Of a stretch of DNA of 64,000 nt, positions 53,987 through 63,690 are shown one piece after another. This DNA comes from Tritrichomonas musculus. Taxonomy: Eukaryota > Parabasalia > Tritrichomonadida > Tritrichomonadidae. The stretch is taken from NCBI GenBank assembly GCA_039105265.1, contig JAPFFF010000017.1, positions 1,054,001 to 1,118,000 of the forward strand. Direction: 5' to 3'. Each line of letters opens with the position of its first letter. The first letter of the stretch is position 1. The notes below the pieces were generated by a model that made no database searches, had not been told where the DNA came from, and worked only from the letters and a program-made list of their open reading frames with translations. The position numbers and the translations under genes are program-made.

Positions 53987-56436
53987 ATGATAACAAACAT
54001 AAACGAAGATTTCATACTAAACGAAGTAAAAAAAGGGGACTATCAAGATATGCTCGTATTCATGTTCCAAAATAGTAAGTTAACACAAATAACAACAATT
54101 ATTGGTAATATTATTGAGTATCTTAAGAATCCTCGTAACTATGTCAAAGATGTAAAAACAAATTTAAAAGATATGCTTGATAAATATAACGCAAAGCCTA
54201 AAGGAACTTCAAGACAAAAAAATGAATTAGCTAAAATACTTGATTCAAAAGCGAATTACTTTATTGATTTAACCAACTATCTGAAAAATAAAGAAAAACC
54301 TGTTTCCATTCCACAAATTGAAGAGGAGGAGGAGCCCGATTTAGCAGACCATTATTTCAGAAATCGACTTAATAAAGACATTGAATCACTTAGTGATTTA
54401 GTTATACTTGATAGTAATCATATTAATGCTTTACAATTATTTTATCGCATTGCTGATGACTCAGAGAAGTATTCAGTATTCAATAAAAAAGATACTACAC
54501 AGATTCAATCACTTGTCAAATCATTGACAAATAATATAGACTCACATAAAAACAATGAGGCATCAGATAATATAAATAACCTAATGCAATTTGAGAATAT
54601 TAGAAGAAAAACCAATATTGAAACAATGAGGAAGATAGCAGAATCTAATCAAGAAGGTCAACAATTATCAGATGCTTACAATAAATCTTCTACAATTGAT
54701 GCTAATCAACTTAAGAAATTTGGGTTATTAAACGACGAATTTACTGCTGAAAACCTTTATGATTATTATAATCGAGCTATAAATCCCAAAGATGATTCTG
54801 ACATCAGAGTAAAAAAACTTGTATTACAATTACATGATGCAATACGCGAAACAAACATATTTGAAGAAACAACTGAGCCTAAAAACAAAAAGAAGCTCAA
54901 ACAATTAATAAAGTATATTAAAGAGAATGGTGACCGAGAAATATTATTTAACATGAATAGTGACTCACAAAGTTCTGACGATAATAATGTTGATAATGAA
55001 TATTTTTCCATTCCTAAATCAATGTCAAAGCCTGTATTTAAATCACCATCTAAAAAACCCGTAATTAGTTCTGAAAACTACGAAGATTTATTTAATGTTG
55101 ATATTGCATTACCAGAAGGTGTATCTCCAATCGATACTGCTGAATTCAAAAGTAATTATATGAAGTCTGTCCCAACTGGTAAACGTGCTGGTAAAACATT
55201 TGAAGCTTCATAAAAACGTTTAAATGACTTATACATTTTCGAAAATAAACAAAGTATTGATGTTAGTAAATACCGAGGGGAATTATTTGATATTCTTATT
55301 AATGGTAATTATCGTATTAAATTCTCTCCAAAATGTGCTACAAGAGATGGCGTAGAAGCCTATTGTAAGAAGAAATTTGATAAAAATGGATATCCATTAT
55401 ATCGATTAATTCCTGCAAGGAGAGACACATTAGACCCTCTTGGTAATCAAATTTGTGACTTAAATGGCGACAAAGTAGAGGACATCGTTATTGTTGATAC
55501 TCGCGGTAAACCTGTTATAATTAATGGATTCCGTCTTGTTAAAGCAGACCCTTATAAGAAATTATGGCAAACCGAACGCATTAAAAATAAAGGTGAAATA
55601 GAACCATTTGAAGTATGGATGAAAAAACTTACTGGCACTACTAAAACATGGAATTATGAACAAAAACAATGGGATACTGGTAAAATCGATATTACATATG
55701 ATGAAAAGTTCGATAAAGCAGTCACTGCTTATCAGAAGGTTGGTTTATCTAAACCCAAAGTCAGCACCAAACTTAATGCAAGAGGATTATGGAGTTCAAT
55801 CTTTTCAAAAATATGGCAATTAGCACTCTATAATATGTTTGGAGGTGAAGTTGAAATTGATGGAGAAAGTGTAAATTATCAATTTATGGAACCATTGAAG
55901 GGTATATTCAGTTACTTAAAAATATGTACTGCTGTATTTATTTTACAATATGAATTGCAGGTAATGAAATCACATGAATGCAATGATTGGAATGAATGGG
56001 TTAAATATAAAAAAGTACACTCAAAAGCAGTAAATTCTGAATTAGGTCTTATGATTCAAGAAGATTATAATACTAATATGAAAGATGCTATCCCAAAATA
56101 TCAGAACGATTAGGAGAAATATTAGCTCAAACAATTAAACTAATAGCTAAAGTTGGACTTGGATATACAGAAGAAAAGAAAGGACGATTTGTACAATTAG
56201 CACAGAAAATATTAGAAAATAAAGCAACTAAAGAAGAAAAGAAACATTTACGAGAACAATTTGGTTCAAATATTGATAAACATATTAATTTGAAAGTTGG
56301 CGGAAATTACATTGAAGTTAAAAATTTGTATAAATCATTGTATGATAATTATCGTGACAAAACATATATTAAATCAAGAACTGATGAAAAACTAGCTAAA
56401 GTTGAATCTTACGATAATTCTGAAGCTGAAGCATAA
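53987..56436 (+). pseudogene. Large Polinton protein region, unknown
   Basis: A plus-strand region of about 2.4 kb with protein-like composition and strongly helical, charged sequence in its first half (for example NPRNYVKDVKTNLKDMLDKY). Its second half is mixed alpha/beta. It carries about two breaks. It is divergent from the fibre-like region, with only 14 bases between start codons, so both may share one promoter. It is convergent with the 395-aa gene. I do not recognise the family; a large structural protein is possible. Confidence 0.55.
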
Positions 56437-56454
56437 AAAAATATTTAATCTATT

Positions 56455-57642
56455 TTATTTTTTTGGTAATCTGAAAGTTGATATATGTGTTTTTGGTTTG
56501 TTTTCTGACTTACTCTCATTAATCTTTGGTAAGTTTCCATTGGTTGCATTATTTGTTTCACTAGTTAAAGATGATTTTTTTGGCTCTGTATTAAAATTAA
56601 AATTAGTACCTGTTGGCATATTAAATGTTGTGGGTTGAAAGTAATTCATTGGACTAAAGTTATTAGGATTTTGTTGTACAGAGCTTTGAGGTTTCATCCA
56701 TGTATTTGAGGCCGATACATTGCTGAAAACAGAGCTCGGTAATGTCTCAACACCTGGTTTCATTGTAGTCGTACTCTCATTTTCGGTAGAGCTTTGCTCG
56801 GTTTCTTTATCCAAATCCCGTAACATAGATGGAACTGGAGGATTTATTTTTTTAGGTCTTATTTCATCATAATCATATTTATTATTGATATCGACATTAC
56901 TTGTTTCATATTTACCATCATTATCATTTTCTGAAATATCTATTAATGGTTCAAGGCTTTCAGGAGTTTCATTAAAATGGACTTTTAATAATGGACTTAC
57001 ATAATTAGATTTAAATACATTAATAACAGGAAAATGGTAATGCCAATTTTGAAATTCATATTTAAATTTTTTTAAATCAGCTTCCTCATCCAAATTTCGT
57101 AATTCAACACGATTCCATTCATTCATAAAAGTTTCAGGTTTGAAACAAAGAAATATGTGTAACGGAAGTGGTTTGATTTTTCTATTTACATCTCCTTCGG
57201 AATCTAATTCAAAACAGAAATTATTTGTTTCTTTAATAGCATATTTATATCCACAATCTTCCATTAATACAATATATGATTTATTTAGTTCATCAAACCA
57301 TCTTTCAACAAATTTAATATCTGTATTTCCAATTTTGGAACCAATTTCAATAGAAATGACAAATTTTCTTTTTAAATAAGGACGTTTATTATCTAAGATG
57401 TTCATTTTTGTATTCATATCAACTTTCTTAGGTAAATTTAACAATATATTATCACCTTCCATAAAAACAAATAAATCTTGATAATTACTACTCAAATAGA
57501 AGTAAACTTTCTTATCTTTTTTATCAATATATGAATATAATGTGTGAGTTCTATCTAGAATAATTTCATCCTTATCAATTAAATTAGATTCTTGTTCTGC
57601 TGTTAATACTTCTTTATTTTCATCCTTTGTTTTACGTATCAT
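56455..57642 (-). CDS. Polinton protein, unknown (395 aa)
   Basis: The first 240 residues look folded, with beta-rich segments such as KKVYFYLSSNYQDLFVFMEGDNILLNL and KPLPLHIFLCFKPETF. The last 130 are disordered, Asn/Ser/Pro/Thr-rich. It ends just 18 bases from the convergent large gene. Position next to the small capsid-like gene and integrase suggests a virion or assembly role, but there is no motif to support it. Confidence 0.6.
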   Translation of the reverse strand: MIRKTKDENKEVLTAEQESNLIDKDEIILDRTHTLYSYIDKKDKKVYFYLSSNYQDLFVFMEGDNILLNLPKKVDMNTKMNILDNKRPYLKRKFVISIEIGSKIGNTDIKFVERWFDELNKSYIVLMEDCGYKYAIKETNNFCFELDSEGDVNRKIKPLPLHIFLCFKPETFMNEWNRVELRNLDEEADLKKFKYEFQNWHYHFPVINVFKSNYVSPLLKVHFNETPESLEPLIDISENDNDGKYETSNVDINNKYDYDEIRPKKINPPVPSMLRDLDKETEQSSTENESTTTMKPGVETLPSSVFSNVSASNTWMKPQSSVQQNPNNFSPMNYFQPTTFNMPTGTNFNFNTEPKKSSLTSETNNATNGNLPKINESKSENKPKTHISTFRLPKK

Positions 57643-57710
57643 TTTTCATTTGGAACAAAAATAATAAGGCCTAAATGGCTATTTGGTGCCTGGCAAACAA
57701 AAAAACCTAT

Positions 57711-58091
57711 TTAAAAGATTAATAGGCAACTCATTACAAAAGCAGATGGTTCAATTGAGTTCCCATATAAATCTGTGAACCAAATTTTAAAATTACGTTC
57801 ATGACCAAGGAATTCATATTTTCGATATTTAGTTTGACGTCTGTTTGCCAACATAATGAAACAATCACAATAACCATCTTGTTGTACAATATCAGAGTGT
57901 ACCATCAAATCTCCAACAAGAGTATCCTTAACAATTGCTCCAACATACTGTACAACAATAAATTTCTTATTCTTACTTGAAACGAATTCACTTGGAAGAA
58001 CAAATTCTTTATCTTGAGTGTGGAAATAGCGTTTTGTAATTGGTTGTTTAAAATTTATCGTTGATACATTTTTGATATTATTTGTTAACAT
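57711..58091 (-). CDS. Small beta-rich protein, minor capsid candidate
   Basis: The protein has 126 residues. Alternating beta-type segments (FVLPSEFVSSKNKKFIVVQY, GDLMVHSDIV, GYCDCFIMLANRR, KIWFTDLYGNSI) suggest a single small beta barrel. Polintons encode a minor capsid (penton) protein with a jelly-roll fold, usually somewhat longer. The gene start overlaps the end of the integrase gene by 7 bases, so they are probably expressed from neighbouring or shared signals. The call is an inference from composition and position. Confidence 0.45.
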   Translation of the reverse strand: MLTNNIKNVSTINFKQPITKRYFHTQDKEFVLPSEFVSSKNKKFIVVQYVGAIVKDTLVGDLMVHSDIVQQDGYCDCFIMLANRRQTKYRKYEFLGHERNFKIWFTDLYGNSIEPSAFVMSCLLIF

Positions 58092-59461
58092 TTTATTACA
58101 AAATACTCTTTATAATCTTCATTCAAGTCATCAATGAAATCACAAACATATTTTGTATAAATAATTGGAATTTCAATTTCATTTTTTTCAACATCAGTTT
58201 GAGCTTTACGTCCTCGTTCAGGTTGTTCGTAGGGAATTAACCCCTTGTCTGTTTTACTGAATGTGTAATATTGATTTAACAATCTACATTTAACATTACC
58301 GTTTTGATAACAAATGAATTCAGCTATATCATCAAATACACGACGTCGTTTTTCATGCTTTTTTTGGGTCTTACCTCTGTCAAGATGTATCAAAATTATG
58401 TTACCACGTTTGTAATTAAGCAAGCCTTTCAACTTCTGTTTTTCATTTATCTTTCTCAATTTCATTTTCATCATTCGAATATACCTCCATTCCAAATCAA
58501 CATTGTTTTGAACTTGAACTGGAGAATAATAAATCCATTTAGTTGGAGGAACTAATCCAGAACCTTGATATTCAGATAATTCATCTTCATTATAATCATA
58601 ATTCCGAAATCTCAATGAATTGTGAGGAGTGTTATTATAGAAGTTCACCATTTGTCTCATGAGATTATAATCAGCAATTCTTCGATTATCCATTCCGAAG
58701 GCATTTCTAAGAGTTCTAATCACAGAATCAACGTTTTTATGAGCGAGAGCGTAAGGGGAAGAATTAATTACAAACTTGACTGGGTAATAATCATTGATAT
58801 TGTCAATTTTCAACTCAATTTTTGAGATTGGTGACTTGATAACATTTTTATATCCACTTTTTTTCAAAAATGCTATTAACGTTTTCAAATTAGTTTTTAA
58901 AAGAATTTCATTTCTAACTTGATTTCTTAGCTCAGGTTTATAATTGTATGCTTCTTGTAAATCATTTGAGATATCTGTTTTGAGAATTACTTTTGTATTA
59001 TCTTTCAAAACAATACATTCATCTTTTAAACTAACAAATCCAGATTCACCATCACATTTTATGGTTCGAAAGTCATATTTAGGATTCTTTTCAACAACTC
59101 GTTTTAAAGTTTGAGTTATTTCACTTTTATTTGACATTGGTTCCACAATCAGATATCTAGTATTCACATTTATCAAAACGAGATAGATTTGCTCTTGTTT
59201 AATTGGATGTTCAACATCTGCATAATAATGTGAGAACATCAAATCAGCTTCCCAAGTTCCAGGTTCATTTGAGAAATTTGGTTTTGATATTTTTTTACAT
59301 GCTTTGAGTTTGAAATCAGGTATGAAAGGTTCTGTTTTAATGTTATTCTTGAAAACAGGTTGTAAATCAGTTTCAACGTATTTGTATTTCGATTTGAATG
59401 GATATTTCAATAACGAAGGATATTCTTTATCATAAATTCTGAGAGATTTAGTTTTCGACAT
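58085..59461 (-). CDS. Retroviral-type (rve) integrase of the Polinton
   Basis: The protein has 458 residues from the ATG at 59461. The core has GTWEADLMF, with the first catalytic Asp, near residue 67, then IYLVLINVNTRYLIVEP typical of the strand that follows, and IKCDGESGF with the second Asp. Further on comes PYALAHKNVDSVIRTLRNAF, then YNNTPHNSLR, the usual end of the core. The C-terminal part (KLKGLLNYKRGNIILIHLDRG to QNGNVKCRLLNQYYTF) resembles the SH3/chromo-like domain of such integrases. It would insert the element with a 6-bp target duplication. It lies between the capsid genes. Confidence 0.85.
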   Translation of the reverse strand: MSKTKSLRIYDKEYPSLLKYPFKSKYKYVETDLQPVFKNNIKTEPFIPDFKLKACKKISKPNFSNEPGTWEADLMFSHYYADVEHPIKQEQIYLVLINVNTRYLIVEPMSNKSEITQTLKRVVEKNPKYDFRTIKCDGESGFVSLKDECIVLKDNTKVILKTDISNDLQEAYNYKPELRNQVRNEILLKTNLKTLIAFLKKSGYKNVIKSPISKIELKIDNINDYYPVKFVINSSPYALAHKNVDSVIRTLRNAFGMDNRRIADYNLMRQMVNFYNNTPHNSLRFRNYDYNEDELSEYQGSGLVPPTKWIYYSPVQVQNNVDLEWRYIRMMKMKLRKINEKQKLKGLLNYKRGNIILIHLDRGKTQKKHEKRRRVFDDIAEFICYQNGNVKCRLLNQYYTFSKTDKGLIPYEQPERGRKAQTDVEKNEIEIPIIYTKYVCDFIDDLNEDYKEYFVIKC

Positions 59462-59519
59462 TTCGAATACAATAAGGTAATTCAGAAGCAAAAAAAATAT
59501 CTCAAATCAAATCTCAATT

Positions 59520-61541
59520 TTATGCATTTATTTGAGAACCAGCTGGGGATTCATCATCAATATATTCTAAACCATTCAAACTTAATTTGAAATAGGTATC
59601 TCTTGTGAGCCATAATTGTGTTGGGGGTGGATGTACTGTACCTTCTTCATTAACATTATAGTAAGTATCATTTGGACCTGTATATATTGGTTGACCATTA
59701 ACCTGAACTTGAATATTTCCAAATCCACCATCCAATCCATCATAACAATAACCAGCAGATGAGCGTTCAGTTTGAATATTGAAAACAAAGCTAGAAGCAT
59801 CACTTAAAGTATTCTTGTAGCGAACTCCGTTTGCATCATTCTTTGGCATAGTCATTGAGTCCTCAAATTCTTTAGTGCATTGTAATGCGATTGCATCAAG
59901 GTCTCCAGCGGTTAATTGATTCTCAAAGAATCTTGCACCAATTGTTGAAACATTTTCATCTGGGAAGTTCTTTCCGCCAATATTGAGATAACAATTTTGA
60001 TATACTGGATTTTCGAAAACAGTGAGGTCATTATGATGCTTTGGAAACATAATTGACATTGTTGTAACATTAATTAATGGAATATTCAATGTTGACTTAA
60101 TTCCATTTGAATCAGGAGCAATTGGGAATGAATGGTAATCAACTTTCTGAGATGGGATTATAATTCCTTCACGGAGAATATTTTCAATTCCTCTTCTAGT
60201 AGATTCACAGACACCATAACCTTGCATATTTGATTTACATAATGTGATTGTCATTCTGTTTACAGTTAATGTGGCTTTCTGTGATGAATATGTTTCGTTG
60301 TGAAGTTGTAATTTAGCATCATGAATTGATTGAAGAGTTTGTTTAGCAGAAACAACTGGGGTTTTAACAATTTGCCAAGCATAATATCTTCCATTCTTGT
60401 CAGAATGATTTAATGGAGGTAATGTTACAGCAGGATTATGAACACAAATTTCTTCATCAGTTGCACCTGGTTGGAGTCCAAATTCTTCAAATTCTTCCTT
60501 TGTGTAACTGAAATTGAATTCCAAATCTGTAAGAATATCAGAATAACCTGTTCCATCATCTTCATCCCATTGTTCACCAATTCGATATTGAATCTTGTAT
60601 TTAACAGGTGTTGGAGTTGGTTCAGGAGATGGGTCTGGAGTTGGTTCAGGAGATGGTTCAGGAGATGGGTCTGGAGATGGAGTTCCAGGTCCTGGTATAA
60701 TAGCTTCATTACCAATTTGTGTAAATTGATGTTTCAAATGACCGCGAGCTTTAATTTCTTTCAATCGTTCTAATTCAGCAGATGTAACAGAATCATTATC
60801 TTCAAGATAAGCCTTTGTTTCAGCAACAGTATAAGGGTCAATTGCTGCCCAAACTAATCCTGCAGGAGTTACTTGGAAACGAATTGATAAATCACCTATG
60901 ATTCCATTTGGGAATAAATCGAAAGCTTGAAGGGCAAGTAAATCATCAAATGGAACGTTCAAATCAAATTCAACTTGTGATTTACCATTAGATTTGAATG
61001 AATTTAGGTTAACATAAGTACCTGCAACAGTTTGTGAATAATTTGAAACATTTTCCCAAAGTGAATGAACAAATCGTCTTCGCTTTTTTTCAGTTTCTGG
61101 TTTCACAGCAGAGTATAGAAATCCTTCTCGAACACATTCGTTTTGCTGATATCCAACATTTACATTATTATGAAGAATTTCCAATCTGTCGAATAATTGA
61201 TTTGAAGATTTAAGTCCGACGAATAATTTGTAGAAGTTATTTGGGTCATCAATTTGTTGTAATTTAGCTAAATCAGTATTCAATTGTAAATCCAATTTGA
61301 CATGAAATGTTAAGAATCCTTTATCAACATCAGAAATGAAATGGTCTGGATGCGTTAATGAGATTTGAGAATATTGTCCTTGATGAAATGGTGCAGGTTG
61401 GTCATGACAATCAACAGTTCTGAATGAAAATGAGCGTGTACCATCATTAGTATTAATCATTTCACGCATCTTATTAAATGTATCAAGAACGTTTCCTGCT
61501 TCAATTTTGTAATTATGTGCTCTTTCGTTGCGATACAACAT
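59520..61541 (-). CDS. Major capsid protein (double jelly-roll type) of the Polinton
   Basis: The protein has 673 residues from the ATG at 61541. The N-terminal half contains SDVDKGFLTFHVKLDLQL, QLFDRLEILHNNVNVGYQQNE and FDLNVPFDDLLALQAFDLFP, segments I associate with Maverick hexon-like capsid proteins. A Pro/Glu/Asp/Ser repeat of about 30 residues (PSPEPTPDPSPEP) divides it from the second half, which is again beta-rich (TLNIPLINVTTMSIMFPKH and following). This linker would be a surface loop or hinge. It is divergent from the 87-aa gene, 42 bases apart. It is the best evidence that the element is capsid-bearing. Confidence 0.72.
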   Translation of the reverse strand: MLYRNERAHNYKIEAGNVLDTFNKMREMINTNDGTRSFSFRTVDCHDQPAPFHQGQYSQISLTHPDHFISDVDKGFLTFHVKLDLQLNTDLAKLQQIDDPNNFYKLFVGLKSSNQLFDRLEILHNNVNVGYQQNECVREGFLYSAVKPETEKKRRRFVHSLWENVSNYSQTVAGTYVNLNSFKSNGKSQVEFDLNVPFDDLLALQAFDLFPNGIIGDLSIRFQVTPAGLVWAAIDPYTVAETKAYLEDNDSVTSAELERLKEIKARGHLKHQFTQIGNEAIIPGPGTPSPDPSPEPSPEPTPDPSPEPTPTPVKYKIQYRIGEQWDEDDGTGYSDILTDLEFNFSYTKEEFEEFGLQPGATDEEICVHNPAVTLPPLNHSDKNGRYYAWQIVKTPVVSAKQTLQSIHDAKLQLHNETYSSQKATLTVNRMTITLCKSNMQGYGVCESTRRGIENILREGIIIPSQKVDYHSFPIAPDSNGIKSTLNIPLINVTTMSIMFPKHHNDLTVFENPVYQNCYLNIGGKNFPDENVSTIGARFFENQLTAGDLDAIALQCTKEFEDSMTMPKNDANGVRYKNTLSDASSFVFNIQTERSSAGYCYDGLDGGFGNIQVQVNGQPIYTGPNDTYYNVNEEGTVHPPPTQLWLTRDTYFKLSLNGLEYIDDESPAGSQINA

Positions 61542-61583
61542 TTTGAATAACAAAAAAAGTACTATTATGGGTCTTTTTTCGTA

Positions 61584-61847
61584 ATGAAAACAATGGGTAT
61601 CGGAATCTTCAAAAAAATGAAAAACGCTTTTAAATCTGTAGGCAATACAATAAAGAATGTTGCAACTAAGGTTGGTAAAGCACTTCCCAAAGTTGTTGAA
61701 GTTGGTAAAAGAGTAACTAATGCTGTAAAACCTGTTTTGGGTGGAATACCTCTTATTGGTGATGCTGTTAGAGCAATTGATACAGGATTAAATTTTGCTG
61801 ACAAAGGTCTTAAAATTGGTAAAAGTTTAATTGATGAAGTCTCATGA
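61584..61847 (+). CDS. Small basic amphipathic protein, possible membrane-active virion peptide
   Basis: The protein has 87 residues. It starts MKTMGIGIFKKMKNAFKSVG and goes on with Gly, Lys and Val spaced as in amphipathic helices (VGNTIKNVATKVGKALPKVV). A GGIPLIGDAVRAIDTGLNF stretch near the end is more hydrophobic. Adenovirus protein VI and comparable small virion proteins use such helices to break endosomal membranes. The similarity is of type, not of sequence. It lies immediately divergent from the major capsid gene. Confidence 0.55.
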   Translation: MKTMGIGIFKKMKNAFKSVGNTIKNVATKVGKALPKVVEVGKRVTNAVKPVLGGIPLIGDAVRAIDTGLNFADKGLKIGKSLIDEVS

Positions 61848-61877
61848 AAATGATTAAATTGTATTTTTTTATTTTAA

Positions 61878-62339
61878 ATGGATTTGAAAGTAATTAATGA
61901 AATAACTACTGAAATAAAGAATTTTAAATCAATTGAGGAGTTCAATCTGTACTATCAGAAACACAAAGATGACATGAACAACCAGACGACTCAATATCTA
62001 AATCGGGTTTACAAAATTGTTACGCCAGATGGTGTTGAATACAGAATCACAAAAAAGAATTGTCAAAAAGAAGGTACAAAACGAGTTGGGGGAGATATAT
62101 TTTTAAAGAAAGTTGTCAAAACTAATGAATTGAAAGAACTTGAACAAGATGTTATTAAAGCAGATATTGAGAATCTCAAAAGTATGTTCTCACAAAATTT
62201 GTCAACTTTTGATAACGAGATTAAAGATTTGAAACAAAGCTATGAACTTAAATTCACAACATTAGATAAAAAAATTGCTGAATTAACCAAAACTGTAAAT
62301 CAGATTGCAAAATATATTAATCAACAAATGTTGGATTAG
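61878..62339 (+). CDS. Coiled-coil Polinton protein, unknown
   Basis: The protein has 153 residues. An N-terminal helical part is followed by VYKIVTPDGVEYRITKKNC (beta hairpin-like). The C-terminal 65 residues form a clear heptad pattern (LEQDVIKADIENLKSMFSQN and onwards to IAKYINQQ). It starts 30 bases after the 87-aa gene on the same strand and its end overlaps the convergent 88-aa gene by 4 bases. Confidence 0.6.
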   Translation: MDLKVINEITTEIKNFKSIEEFNLYYQKHKDDMNNQTTQYLNRVYKIVTPDGVEYRITKKNCQKEGTKRVGGDIFLKKVVKTNELKELEQDVIKADIENLKSMFSQNLSTFDNEIKDLKQSYELKFTTLDKKIAELTKTVNQIAKYINQQMLD

Positions 62340-62602
62340 ATTTTAGAACATATTGGGACAACTGAATGATTTAATGAATAAGTGTGAAAATTCAATTTTT
62401 TTGTTGTTGATACTTGAGGTTCATGTTGAATACTTCCTTTATCTTCATATTTCTTAACAGTTGGTGCAGAATTAATTCTGGTACGTTCTTTTTGCATTTT
62501 AATTTGTAATCTATCGTAGTGATTCATTCTTTTATCATCATGAATGGTTCGTTTTTGTTCGTAAGTCACTTCGTGACCTGCACATTTTGATGTGTATGAC
62601 AT
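62336..62602 (-). CDS. Small basic Polinton protein, unknown
   Basis: The protein has 88 residues, Lys/Arg/His-rich, with no hydrophobic segment. MSYTSKCAGHEVTYEQKRTI is its start. It is divergent from the 76-aa gene with 15 bases between starts. A nucleic-acid packing role is conceivable but unproven. Confidence 0.5.
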   Translation of the reverse strand: MSYTSKCAGHEVTYEQKRTIHDDKRMNHYDRLQIKMQKERTRINSAPTVKKYEDKGSIQHEPQVSTTKKLNFHTYSLNHSVVPICSKI

Positions 62603-62617
62603 TTTTGCTTCGATTAA

Positions 62618-62848
62618 ATGTCTGAATTAAACGAATATAAGAAGGAGATTCCTGAACTTAAACGTATCAAACGAACCCTCAAAGAAAAATGTTATGATTA
62701 CAAGCAACATCTAAATAATGTCAAATCTGGAATGCTTGGTTCCAGTGGGCTTGCTGTTCGTGAATCATTAATTGAAGATATTAATTCATTAAAGGAAAAA
62801 GTAAAAAAATTGGAAAACGAATTGAATGAATTAGCTAACAAGGATTGA
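62618..62848 (+). CDS. Small coiled-coil protein
   Basis: The protein has 76 residues and is largely helical. A first helix (PELKRIKRTLKEKCYDYKQHL) and a second with heptads (LIEDINSLKEKVKKLENELN) flank a GMLGSSGLAV turn. This is a helical hairpin of unknown function. Confidence 0.5.
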   Translation: MSELNEYKKEIPELKRIKRTLKEKCYDYKQHLNNVKSGMLGSSGLAVRESLIEDINSLKEKVKKLENELNELANKD

Positions 62849-62897
62849 GTAATCTACGAATAAAGGTTTTTTTGGATTCGGCGCATAGCACCTCAGC

Positions 62898-62912
62898 CAA
62901 ACTTTTAGTTTG
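62898..62912. repeat. Triplet-loop hairpin before the 208-aa gene
   Basis: caaact-ttt-agtttg forms a perfect 6-bp stem with a three-base loop, seven bases before the start codon at 62919. Confidence 0.6.
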
Positions 62913-62918
62913 TTGAAA

Positions 62919-63545
62919 ATGTCGCTTAACAAAGCAAGAATATTAAGTTCTGAAAATGATGCTTCTGTAAAACAGGAACAGAATACAAACGTTGAAATCA
63001 AAATCAAACCTCAGCATACGGTTCCTCAACAAGCACATCCAGTTTATTATCCAAACATTCCTCAAAGCTGCGGGCTCTCGCAGCCTCTGACAAGCGGAGG
63101 AATGAATCCACAATCTAGGGATGTAAATTTTACTATACCGGAGGAGAATTCTCAATATCAATTTCAACCTCCAACAAACAATCTTTCCCAAGACCGTGGA
63201 ATTGCAGATTTGGGAAATGAGATTGAAGACTTAACTATCAAGAATAAATTTTTAGAAACACTTCTTTCAATTTATGAATTAAATCCACTTCGTGTAAATA
63301 ATTACTTAGTTTGTCACTCAAATTCATTAATGGAATTAATTAAAATTCTAACACATGCTGATAAAGTTGAACTTATTATAGATGAAGATTCTGGTTGTAA
63401 TGGATGTGTATCGAAGAATAAATATTTAGAAATCCAACGAATTCTTGTTACAAAAGATGGTAAATCAAATGATTTGAAATATGGTTACAATGATGTTTAT
63501 GCACAACTTGTTCGATATGGTATTTCACTTAAATTATGTGTTTAA
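62919..63545 (+). CDS. Polinton protein, unknown (208 aa)
   Basis: The start is the ATG at 62919, after the hairpin at 62898. Residues 1-100 are disordered (Gln/Pro/Asn-rich); the part near residue 50-60 is encoded over a hairpin (gctgcg...cgcagc at 63067-63084). The C-terminal 100 residues look folded (LLSIYELNPLRVNNYLVCHS, VELIIDEDSGCNGCVSKNKY). The C-x2-C pair near DSGCNGC may bind metal. No family is recognised. Confidence 0.55.
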   Translation: MSLNKARILSSENDASVKQEQNTNVEIKIKPQHTVPQQAHPVYYPNIPQSCGLSQPLTSGGMNPQSRDVNFTIPEENSQYQFQPPTNNLSQDRGIADLGNEIEDLTIKNKFLETLLSIYELNPLRVNNYLVCHSNSLMELIKILTHADKVELIIDEDSGCNGCVSKNKYLEIQRILVTKDGKSNDLKYGYNDVYAQLVRYGISLKLCV

Positions 63546-63555
63546 AATTATTCAA

Positions 63556-63687
63556 ATGATTTCTGAAATTCTTTTGGGTACTATTTTGGTTGTTCATGTT
63601 ATTGAATTATGTGTTTTGATATCAATTTTCAAAGAAGATGAACCCCCTGAACTCACAGAGGAGTTGCGCTCGAAGCTTTACTCATAA
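63556..63687 (+). CDS. 43-aa single-pass membrane protein
   Basis: The short frame starts with an ATG 10 bases after the preceding gene and ends 3 bases before the ATPase start. Residues 4-26 (EILLGTILVVHVIELCVLIS region) form one membrane helix; the short C-terminal tail is acidic (FKEDEPPELTEEL). The tight spacing on both sides supports a real gene. A longer upstream reading would overlap the 208-aa gene. Confidence 0.5.
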   Translation: MISEILLGTILVVHVIELCVLISIFKEDEPPELTEELRSKLYS

Positions 63688-63690
63688 TAA

